NCBI GenBank assembly: GCA_964598695.1
Contig: CAZRDB010000264.1
Coordinates: 1-5,294 of the forward strand
Direction: 5' to 3'
Origin: CAZRDB01 sp964598695
GTDB lineage: Bacteria > Armatimonadota > Zipacnadia > UBA1398
Length of the DNA: 5,294 nt
The translations under genes and the position numbers were made by a program. Below are positions 1 to 5,294 of this stretch, piece after piece (position 1 is the first letter of the stretch; each line of letters begins with the position of its first letter). The notes below the pieces were generated by a model. It was not told the origin of the DNA, ran no database searches, and saw only the letters and a list, made by a program, of their open reading frames with translations.

Positions 1-2
1 CC

Positions 3-2192
3 TCGACAACCTCGTACATGGCGGTCGAGAGCCCGGAGGAGCGCGTCGCGCTGCTGGAGGCCTCGGGCGACGGCCTCGCCCTGGTGAACGGGGAGTTCCA
101 CGCCGGCGATCCCTACGGCTATGGCTGGCTGCGCGTGCCGGTGCTGCTCCGCGCGGGGACCAACGATCTCGTGTTCGCGGGGGGCCGCGGCGGGCTGACC
201 GTCCGGCTGTACGCCCCCGGCGCGCCGGCCCTGCTCGATGTGCGCGACGCGACCCTCCCGGACCTCGTGGCCGGCGAGGAGGCAGCGATGGAGGGGGCCG
301 TCGTCGTCACCAATGCCACGCGCGAGACCGTGACGGGCCTGCGGATCGGCGCTCGGGTGGAGGACTCGGAGGCCGAGCCCTCGGTCGTGGAGGTCCCGCC
401 GCTGGCCCCACTCACGACGCGCAAGGTCGGCTTCCCGATCGAGACGCAGGCGATCGCGGCGCCGGGCGAGGTCGCGCTGACCGTTCGGCTGCTCGACGCC
501 GACGGCGCCCAGCTCGCGCGCGAGAAGCTGCGCCTGCGGGTGCGCGACCCGCGGCAGACGCGCAAGATCACGTTCCGCAGCCGCATCGACGGCAGCGTGC
601 AGTACTACGCGCTCAACCCGGCCGCCGGCGCCGCGCGGGCGGGCAAGGCGCTGGTGCTGACCTGCCACGGCGCCTCGGTGGAGGCGATCGGCCAGGCCGA
701 TGCCTATGCCGCGAAGAGCTGGGCCGACCTGGTTGCCCCGACCAACCGTCGGCCGTACGGGTTCGACTGGGAGGACTGGGGACGCCTCGACGCGCTGGAG
801 GTGCTGGAACTCGCGACCGAGAGCCTCCGTCCCGATCCCGCGCGGGTGTACCTGACCGGTCACTCGATGGGCGGCCACGGCAGTTGGCACCTGGGCGTGA
901 CCTACCCGGAGAGGTTCGCGTGCGTCGGTCCCAGCGCGGGCTGGGTGAGCCTCTGGGGGCGCGGTCGCCGCGAAGGCGAGCCGGCGCCGTCGCCGGTCGA
1001 GGAGCTGTTCCGGCGGGCGACGCGGCCGAGCGACACGCGGGGCCTGGCCGCGAACTTGGTGAACAACGGGGTCTATGTGCTCCACGGCGACGCCGACGAC
1101 AACGTCCCCGTGACCGAGGCCCGCTCGATGCGTGACCTTCTGGCCCCGTGGCACAAGGACTTCCAGTACCACGAGGAGCCCGGCCAGGGCCACTGGTGGA
1201 GCAACACCGACGAGCCCGGGGCCGCCTGCGTCGACTGGGCGCCGCTGTTCCAGTTCTTCTCCCGCCACCGGATCCCGGCGCACGAGGAGGCCCGCGACGT
1301 CGAGTTCGTGACCATGAGTCCGACGGTCTCCGACACGTGCTACTGGGTGCGCATCGAGGGCCAGCGGACGCAGTTCGCGCCCAGCTCGGTGAAGCTGCGG
1401 TGGGACCCGATCCTCGCGCGGGTGACGGGGACCACGGAGAACGTCTCGCGGCTGCGGATCGCCCTGCCGGGCCTGCAGCCCGCGGCGACGGTACGGGTCG
1501 CGCTCGATGGGACCGAACTGGCGATCGAGACCGACCCCACGTACGACGGAGCGTTCTGGCTCGCGGCGGGCCCCGAGGGCTGGACGGCAACGGTCCCCCT
1601 GCCGCCGGGCGCCAAACGGCCGGAGCGTGGCGGACCGTTCCGCGCGGCGTTCGCGAACCGGATGGTCTTCGTGTACGGGACCGGTGGGACGCCGGAGGAG
1701 AACGGCTGGGCGCTCGCCCGTGCCCGCTACGACGCCGAGGCGTTCTACTACCGCGGCAACGGCTCGGTCGATCTGATCGCCGACACGGCGTTCGACGCGG
1801 AGGCCACGCGCGACCGCAACGTGATCCTGTACGGCAACCGCGACACGAATCGGGCCTGGGGCGCGGTGCTCCACCCCGACGAGCCGGTCTCGGTCGGCCG
1901 GGGCGCGGTGCGCGTGGGCGAGCGCGAGGTGACGGGCGACAACCTCGGCCTGCTGCTGGTGCGGCCGCGGGTGGACAGCCTGGTGGCACAGGTGGCGGTC
2001 GTGGGCGGGACGGGGGTCCGCGGGATGCGCGCGAGCGACCGGCTCAGCTACCTCCAGTCGGGCGTCGCCTACCCCGACTTCGTGGTGCTCTCGGACCAGG
2101 TGCTCGAGCGCGGCGTTGAGGGGGTCCTGGGCGCGGGCTTCTTCGGGGAGAACTGGGACCTGGAGACCGCCGAGATGGCCTGGCGGGAGTAG
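3..2192 (+). CDS. Prolyl-oligopeptidase-like serine hydrolase, 5'-truncated by window edge
   Basis: An alpha/beta-hydrolase that probably cleaves peptide or ester bonds; the substrate cannot be told. Numbering from the ATG at base 18, residues 1-175 look like beta-sandwich modules, including a VNGEFHAGDPYGYGW segment typical of the N-terminal part of large bacterial homologues. The hydrolase domain spans about 187-412. It shows an oxyanion-type HGAS (217-220), the PTNRRPYGFDWEDWGRLDAL signature (241-260), nucleophile elbow GHSMGG with Ser283, HGDADDNVP with Asp360 (same spacing as DPP-IV Asp708), and GQGH with His392. Residues 418-724 form a second beta-rich region with a conserved-looking RNVILYGNRDTN (600-611) and ending in TAG. 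The ATG at 18 has no Shine-Dalgarno, and the frame stays open upstream (STTSY-), as expected if the gene starts before the window, so any signal peptide is not visible. Large relatives are usually exported; that is inference here. Family assignment is strong, exact activity unknown. Confidence 0.9.
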   Translation, partial: STTSYMAVESPEERVALLEASGDGLALVNGEFHAGDPYGYGWLRVPVLLRAGTNDLVFAGGRGGLTVRLYAPGAPALLDVRDATLPDLVAGEEAAMEGAVVVTNATRETVTGLRIGARVEDSEAEPSVVEVPPLAPLTTRKVGFPIETQAIAAPGEVALTVRLLDADGAQLAREKLRLRVRDPRQTRKITFRSRIDGSVQYYALNPAAGAARAGKALVLTCHGASVEAIGQADAYAAKSWADLVAPTNRRPYGFDWEDWGRLDALEVLELATESLRPDPARVYLTGHSMGGHGSWHLGVTYPERFACVGPSAGWVSLWGRGRREGEPAPSPVEELFRRATRPSDTRGLAANLVNNGVYVLHGDADDNVPVTEARSMRDLLAPWHKDFQYHEEPGQGHWWSNTDEPGAACVDWAPLFQFFSRHRIPAHEEARDVEFVTMSPTVSDTCYWVRIEGQRTQFAPSSVKLRWDPILARVTGTTENVSRLRIALPGLQPAATVRVALDGTELAIETDPTYDGAFWLAAGPEGWTATVPLPPGAKRPERGGPFRAAFANRMVFVYGTGGTPEENGWALARARYDAEAFYYRGNGSVDLIADTAFDAEATRDRNVILYGNRDTNRAWGAVLHPDEPVSVGRGAVRVGEREVTGDNLGLLLVRPRVDSLVAQVAVVGGTGVRGMRASDRLSYLQSGVAYPDFVVLSDQVLERGVEGVLGAGFFGENWDLETAEMAWRE

Positions 2193-2208
2193 CCCGACCC
2201 CTGGCTAC
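2189..2208. terminator. Inverted repeat at convergent gene ends, possible bidirectional terminator
   Basis: GTAGCC (2189-2194) and GGCTAC (2203-2208) form a perfect 6-bp inverted repeat around an 8-nt loop. Each arm carries the TAG stop of one of the two convergent genes. There is no T-tract on either side, so it is not a classical intrinsic terminator. The stem is short, and chance occurrence in GC-rich DNA is quite possible. Confidence 0.3.
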
Positions 2209-3524
2209 CCCTGCACCTGGTCCTTGCCGCGTCGCTTGGCGCGGTACATCGCGGAATCGGCGGCCCGGATCAGGTCATCCGGTTCGTCGGCGTCGTCGGG
2301 CAGCGTGGCTACGCCGAAGCTCGCGGTGATGTGTCGGAAGCCGCCCGAGGGCAGTGGGATCTCGAGCGCGGCGATGCCTTGGCGGAGGCGCTCGGCGGCG
2401 TCGAGCGCGCCCTGCTTGTCGACATGGGCGAGGATGATCGTGAACTCCTCGCCGCCGTAGCGGCAGAGAACGTCGGTCTCGCGGAGGTACTCCCGCATCA
2501 CGTTGGCGACGGCGCGGAGCGCCCAGTCGCCGGTCTGGTGGCCATGGAGGTCGTTCAGGACCTTGAAGTCGTCGAGGTCGAGCAGGATGAGCGAGAGCGG
2601 GTAGTCGTACCGTCGCGCGGCCTGTACGTCGCCGCGGAGCCGCTCCTGGAAATGCCCGTGGTTGTGGACGCCGGTCACGGAATCGGTGATCGACAGCTCC
2701 TGGAGCCGTCGGTTGGCGTCCTGGAGTTCCTGCAGGAGCAGCTTGCTCTCGGTGATGTCGTGGAAGGCGCTGACCACGCCGACGCGCTCGCCCGATTCGC
2801 CGCACAGGGGGGCGATACTGGCGCGGACCCAGACGCGACGGCCGGTGGCGCGGTTGACGATCCGGATCTCGCGGTCGCGCACGCGCTCGAGCTGGGCCGC
2901 CTCGCTCCCGCCCTCCTGGTGGTCGGCGCCAAGGAGTTCGGCGAGGGTGGAGCTGGCGACGCGCTCGGGCGACATCCCGAACAGCGGCCCGGCGGCCTCG
3001 TTGCACAGGATCACGCGGCTGTCGAGGTCGCTGACGATGATGGCGTCGCCGCAGGCGCGCAGCACGCTCTCGAGGAAGCCGCGGCTGCGGATCAGCTCGC
3101 GGGCGGTCTCCTCGAACCGGCGCTCGATGTCGTGGGTGAGCGCCTCGCGCTCCTCGCCCGAGAGCCGCTCCTCGAGGACCTGACCGACCTTCTCGCGGAC
3201 CTCGCGGAGGTCGAGGGGCTTGGGGAGGTAGTCGCGGGCGTGGTAACGGACGGCGAGGGTGGCGCTCTCGAGGGTCCCCTGGCCGGTGATGATGATGACG
3301 TCGGGGGGAGTCTCGAGTTCGCGAGCGCGGATCAGTACCTGCTCGCCGCGCATGCCGGGCATGCCGAGGTCGAGCAGCACGAGATCGGGGCGCTGTGCGT
3401 CGATCAGAGCGAGGGCGGTGGGACCGTCGCCGGCCTCGAGCACCTCGTGACCGTCGAGACTGAGCGCGGACCGGAGCAGCTCCCGGACCATCTCCTCGTC
3501 ATCGGCAACCAGTACGCGTGCCAT
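2205..3524 (-). CDS. Response regulator with REC-PAS-GGDEF domains, probable diguanylate cyclase
   Basis: A cytoplasmic two-component output protein of 439 residues, expected to make cyclic di-GMP from two GTP when phosphorylated. The REC domain (1-118) has the acidic pair Asp8/Asp9, phosphoacceptor Asp52 in LVLLDLGMPG, Thr80 and Lys102 (YLPKP), a full receiver set. A charged, probably coiled helical linker follows (about 105-148). A PAS domain spans about 149-258 and ends in AFHDITESK; no ligand residues can be assigned. The GGDEF domain (about 275-439) has metal-binding Asp316 in LLDLDDFKVLND, guanine-contact Asn324 and Asp333, and active-site GGEEF (357-361). RETD (348-351) lies five residues before GGEEF, the standard RxxD inhibitory site, so product feedback is likely. 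All catalytic positions are present and no EAL or HD-GYP domain is attached. The ATG is supported by purine-rich ribosome-binding sequence. The gene lies 131 bp downstream of dedA on the same strand; no partner histidine kinase is in the window. Confidence 0.95.
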   Translation of the reverse strand: MARVLVADDEEMVRELLRSALSLDGHEVLEAGDGPTALALIDAQRPDLVLLDLGMPGMRGEQVLIRARELETPPDVIIITGQGTLESATLAVRYHARDYLPKPLDLREVREKVGQVLEERLSGEEREALTHDIERRFEETARELIRSRGFLESVLRACGDAIIVSDLDSRVILCNEAAGPLFGMSPERVASSTLAELLGADHQEGGSEAAQLERVRDREIRIVNRATGRRVWVRASIAPLCGESGERVGVVSAFHDITESKLLLQELQDANRRLQELSITDSVTGVHNHGHFQERLRGDVQAARRYDYPLSLILLDLDDFKVLNDLHGHQTGDWALRAVANVMREYLRETDVLCRYGGEEFTIILAHVDKQGALDAAERLRQGIAALEIPLPSGGFRHITASFGVATLPDDADEPDDLIRAADSAMYRAKRRGKDQVQG

Positions 3525-3530
3525 CGCGGC

Positions 3531-3542
3531 CCTCTGCCCTCC
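3531..3542 (-). promoter_or_regulatory. Ribosome-binding site of the REC-PAS-GGDEF gene
   Basis: On the minus strand AGAGG (3535-3531) sits 6 nt before the ATG, and a second purine block GGAGGG (3542-3537) lies 12 nt before it. The nearer block has normal Shine-Dalgarno spacing and supports the ATG at 3524-3522 as the start. Confidence 0.6.
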
Positions 3543-3547
3543 GAGGA

Positions 3548-3592
3548 CGTGGGAAGGGCCGCCGGGCGATCACCCGGCATCGCGGTCCCACG
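3548..3592 (-). promoter_or_regulatory. Two-tier stem-loop in the leader between dedA and the GGDEF gene
   Basis: An outer perfect 7-bp pairing, CGTGGGA (3548-3554) with TCCCACG (3586-3592), encloses an inner perfect 6-bp hairpin, GCCGGG (3561-3566) with CCCGGC (3573-3578), loop of 6 nt. It lies in the 131-bp gap after dedA and ends 23 bp upstream of the GGDEF start codon. It could be a processing or attenuation structure, or an end for the dedA transcript, but no T-run follows. It does not match the c-di-GMP (GEMM) riboswitch core as I know it. Confidence 0.3.
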
Positions 3593-3655
3593 CACACCCA
3601 CGATCCGTTTCGCCCCGGACCTCCGCACGGCCTCCCCCTTGCCGCCGGTACCTCG

Positions 3656-4288
3656 CTACGACGACTCGCCCGGCTGCTCGGCGACGGCCCGCGCCTCGGC
3701 CTCGTCGGCCTCGGCAGCCTCCGCGCGCCGCTCGAGGATCCCGCGCAGCACCCACCAGACGAATCCAACGACGATGAGCGCGCCGATCACGACGTCGGCG
3801 CCATGGAAGTAGTCCTTGATGCTGTGCCAGTTGTCGGCCAGCTTCTGGCCCGCCCATGCCAGCAAGAGGCACCAGGGAAACGACCCCACGAACGTCAGCA
3901 CCGAGAAGGGGACGACGGGGACGCGGGCGATTCCGGCGGGGAACGAGATGAAGGTGCGCACGATGGGCATCAGGCGGGAGAGGAACGCCGCCCAGAGCCC
4001 GTAGCGCGCGAACCAGGCGTCGGCGCGCTCGAGGTCGCGACGGGAGAAGAAGACCCAGCGACCGTACCGCTCGGCCAAGGGACGGCCGCCGTAGAGCCCG
4101 ACGTAGTAGGCGACCAGCGAGCCGACGACGCATCCAAAGGCGCCGGCGATGCCGGACCAGAAGAGGGTGAAGTGGCCCTTGTGGGTCATGTAGCCGGCGA
4201 ACGGCATGATCAGTTCGCTCGGCAGCGGGATACAGGCGCTCTCGATGGCCATGAGCACCACGATCCCGGTGTAGCCGAGGCTGACCAT
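3656..4288 (-). CDS. DedA family (VTT domain) inner-membrane protein
   Basis: A multi-span membrane protein of the DedA family. Some members (B. subtilis UptA) carry undecaprenyl phosphate back across the membrane for cell-wall synthesis, and E. coli YqjA/YghB are needed for normal division and envelope homeostasis. From the ATG (210 residues): hydrophobic start, then the re-entrant motif AIESACIPLPSELIMPFAGYM (14-34) with Glu16 and Glu25. Hydrophobic segments follow near 42-66, 96-120 (holding SRLMPIVRTFISFPAG, 104-119, with Arg105 and Arg111 spaced like the essential YqjA Arg130/Arg136), 124-150 and 164-183. The tail (184-210) is Ala/Glu-rich and probably cytoplasmic. The ATG used has no good Shine-Dalgarno. 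The frame stays open upstream and encodes an N-terminus like that of homologues (IDQILQPIAAFTEQT before MVSLGYTGI), so translation may begin at CTG 4336-4334, overlapping the ftsZ stop. The substrate here is inferred, not shown. Confidence 0.92.
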   Translation of the reverse strand: MVSLGYTGIVVLMAIESACIPLPSELIMPFAGYMTHKGHFTLFWSGIAGAFGCVVGSLVAYYVGLYGGRPLAERYGRWVFFSRRDLERADAWFARYGLWAAFLSRLMPIVRTFISFPAGIARVPVVPFSVLTFVGSFPWCLLLAWAGQKLADNWHSIKDYFHGADVVIGALIVVGFVWWVLRGILERRAEAAEADEAEARAVAEQPGESS

Positions 4289-4324
4289 GGTTTGCTCGGT
4301 GAACGCCGCGATGGGTTGTAGGAT

Positions 4325-4336
4325 CTGATCGATCAG
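4325..4336. repeat. 12-bp perfect palindrome at the ftsZ-dedA junction
   Basis: CTGATCGATCAG is its own reverse complement. It covers the ftsZ TGA stop (4335-4333) and the candidate dedA CTG start (4336-4334). It may be a protein-binding site, a small mRNA hairpin, or chance; it includes the GATC tetramer twice. Confidence 0.4.
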
Positions 4337-5294
4337 GTGCGCTTCTTCCTTAGGAATGCTGGGATGTCGATGGTGGGCTCGGCGGGCTGCTCGGGCGGCA
4401 GGGGCTGCGGCCGCGGCTCCATGGGAACGGTGCGCGGCGGCTCCGCGTGGGGCTCGACGCCGCCGAGGCGCGCGTCCTCGGCATAGGCGGGCAGCGACTC
4501 GGGCTGCGGACGGACGTACTCGCTCGTGGCCGGCCGGATCCCGGCGCCATCGGGCACGGAGACCTGAATCGGCGGGCCGTCGTGGGTGCGCAGCGGGGCC
4601 CGCTGCTGGCGGCTCCGGGCCGCGGGCGAGGCCTCCTGGGCCGCGCCGATCGAGACTGGCGGCACGCGCATGGGGGTGGCGGCGCGGGCGGCCGGCGAGG
4701 TATCGACGTCGGCGCGCTGCTGGGCGAGCGGGGTGCGGGCGTTCGTCACCGGCGTGTCGAAGCCGGTCGCGATGACGGTGATCCGCATGTCGCTCGCGAG
4801 GCCTTCGTCGACCACGGCGCCGAAGTAGACATCCTCGGGGTTGGTGCCCGCAGCGGCCGCGACGGCCTGCACGGCCTCGTAGACCTCCTGCAGCGCGAGG
4901 TCGGCCGGGCCGGAGACGTTGATGAGGATTCGGGTCGCGCCCTGGATCGTGACCTCGAGCAGCGGGCTCGAGATCGCCAGCCGCGCCGCCTCGATCGAGC
5001 GGTTGTCGCCACCGGCCTTGCCGATCCCCATGACGGTCGTCCCGGAGTTCTCGAGGACGGTCTTCACGTCGGCGAAGTCCAGGTTGATGAGCCCGGCCTG
5101 CACGATGACCTCGGAGATGCCCTGCACGCCCTGCCGGAGGATGTCGTCGGCCTGCCGGAAGGCCTCGAGGAGCGTGGTCTTCTTGTCGGAGACCTCGAGG
5201 AGGCGGTCGTTGGGGATCAGTATCAGCTTTTCTACATGCTGATTTTGGTAATGTAACCCCACACCGCCATGGGGGGAGCCCCGTGGCCCCAGTA
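4333..5294 (-). CDS. ftsZ: Cell division GTPase FtsZ, C-terminal part only (5' end outside window)
   Basis: FtsZ polymerises with GTP into the Z-ring that organises septation. Only the region after the GTP-binding half is present. Numbering from an in-frame GTG at 5262: core motif LILIPNDRLL (13-22), SDKKTTLLEAFRQADD (25-40), and the T7 synergy loop NLDFADV (60-66) with Asp62 and Asp65, matching E. coli Asp209/Asp212, which complete the active site of the neighbouring subunit. The C-terminal subdomain runs to ITVIATGF (161-168). A low-complexity Pro/Ala/Arg linker of about 125 residues follows (171-296), then the conserved C-terminal peptide IDIPAFLRKK (298-307), which binds partners such as FtsA or ZipA. 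The GTG cannot be the true start, because the GGGTGTG nucleotide motif must lie upstream; the frame is open to the window edge. The last 30 or so bases encode LGPRGSPHGGV where FtsZ normally has an FEG-R-R motif, and bases 5219-5256 are AT-rich, so the edge may be chimeric. dedA follows closely. Confidence 0.93.
   Translation of the reverse strand, partial: LGPRGSPHGGVGLHYQNQHVEKLILIPNDRLLEVSDKKTTLLEAFRQADDILRQGVQGISEVIVQAGLINLDFADVKTVLENSGTTVMGIGKAGGDNRSIEAARLAISSPLLEVTIQGATRILINVSGPADLALQEVYEAVQAVAAAAGTNPEDVYFGAVVDEGLASDMRITVIATGFDTPVTNARTPLAQQRADVDTSPAARAATPMRVPPVSIGAAQEASPAARSRQQRAPLRTHDGPPIQVSVPDGAGIRPATSEYVRPQPESLPAYAEDARLGGVEPHAEPPRTVPMEPRPQPLPPEQPAEPTIDIPAFLRKKRT
5222..5243. repeat. 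Short inverted repeat within an AT-rich patch of ftsZ
   Basis: ATCAGC (5222-5227) and GCTGAT (5238-5243) are perfect inverted copies separated by 10 nt. They lie inside a 38-base stretch with 12 G or C bases (about 32%) in otherwise roughly 70% GC sequence. No function can be assigned; it may mark an assembly or recombination junction. Confidence 0.35.

Noticed and set aside
613..1989. 458-residue Arg/Pro/Ser-rich open frame on the minus strand inside the hydrolase gene
   Set aside because: Its composition is the usual complement of GC-rich codons; the plus-strand frame carries an intact catalytic triad and family signatures.
3525..3655. Possible cyclic di-GMP (GEMM) riboswitch ahead of the diguanylate cyclase
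   Set aside because: The leader has stems, but I cannot find the conserved GEMM core or its tetraloop-receptor arrangement on the minus strand.
2331..3812. 493-residue open frame on the plus strand, opposite the GGDEF and dedA genes
   Set aside because: It is antisense to two clearly recognisable proteins, has Ala/Gly/Val/Glu-rich composition typical of GC-rich shadow frames, crosses a gene boundary, and shows no motif.
3518..4321. 267-residue plus-strand open frame opposite dedA
   Set aside because: His/Arg/Gly/Glu-rich shadow of a well-supported membrane protein gene, with no domain signature.
2361..5198. CTCGAG occurs about 14 times in the right-hand 3 kb, well above a composition-based expectation
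   Set aside because: The copies I checked are Leu-Glu codon pairs (CTC GAG) in the minus-strand genes, so codon preference accounts for them without a special motif.
4447..5256. 269-residue plus-strand open frame opposite ftsZ
   Set aside because: Shadow of FtsZ, whose conserved motifs on the minus strand leave no doubt about the real frame.
5219..5294. Intein or intron boundary within ftsZ
   Set aside because: No intein C-terminal His-Asn followed by Cys/Ser/Thr is seen, and the FtsZ register continues across the AT-rich patch; too little flanking sequence exists to support it.

Overview
This is a high-GC window (roughly 70% G+C by eye) of bacterial, chromosome-like DNA with four protein-coding genes packed closely together. 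FtsZ shows that it is bacterial and argues against Planctomycetes and Chlamydiae, which lack canonical FtsZ. The phylum cannot be fixed from the sequence alone. The mix of a prolyl-oligopeptidase-like hydrolase, a REC-PAS-GGDEF regulator and a stand-alone ftsZ-dedA pair suggests an uncultivated environmental lineage, with Armatimonadota-like groups as a guess only. Both edges cut through genes, so this may be a short metagenomic contig.

Layout: (1) Bases 1-2192, plus strand: the 3' part of a serine hydrolase of the prolyl-oligopeptidase/dienelactone-hydrolase type, with an intact Ser-Asp-His triad between two beta-rich accessory regions. Its 5' end lies outside the window. (2) Bases 2205-3524, minus strand, convergent with gene 1 across 12 bp: a complete REC-PAS-GGDEF response regulator, very likely an active diguanylate cyclase with a product-inhibition site. 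(3) Bases 3656-4288, possibly from 4336, minus strand: a DedA/VTT-domain membrane protein. (4) Bases 4333-5294, minus strand: the C-terminal part of FtsZ, including the T7 synergy loop, a long Pro/Ala/Arg-rich linker and a textbook C-terminal peptide. The GTP-binding N-terminal half lies beyond the right edge.

The minus-strand order is ftsZ, then dedA, then the diguanylate cyclase. ftsZ and dedA look translationally coupled: only 44 bp separate the ftsZ stop from the first ATG of dedA, and an in-frame upstream extension of dedA reaches a CTG that overlaps the ftsZ TGA. DedA proteins are linked to lipid-carrier recycling and, in E. coli, to normal division, so the pairing makes functional sense. 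The cyclase follows 131 bp later and could be co-transcribed or have its own leader, which contains a two-tier stem-loop.

I found no RNA gene, CRISPR array, mobile element or clearly new system. The points most worth checking are the AT-rich, poorly FtsZ-like sequence at the extreme right edge, the non-AUG start suspected for dedA, and small palindromic structures at three gene boundaries.
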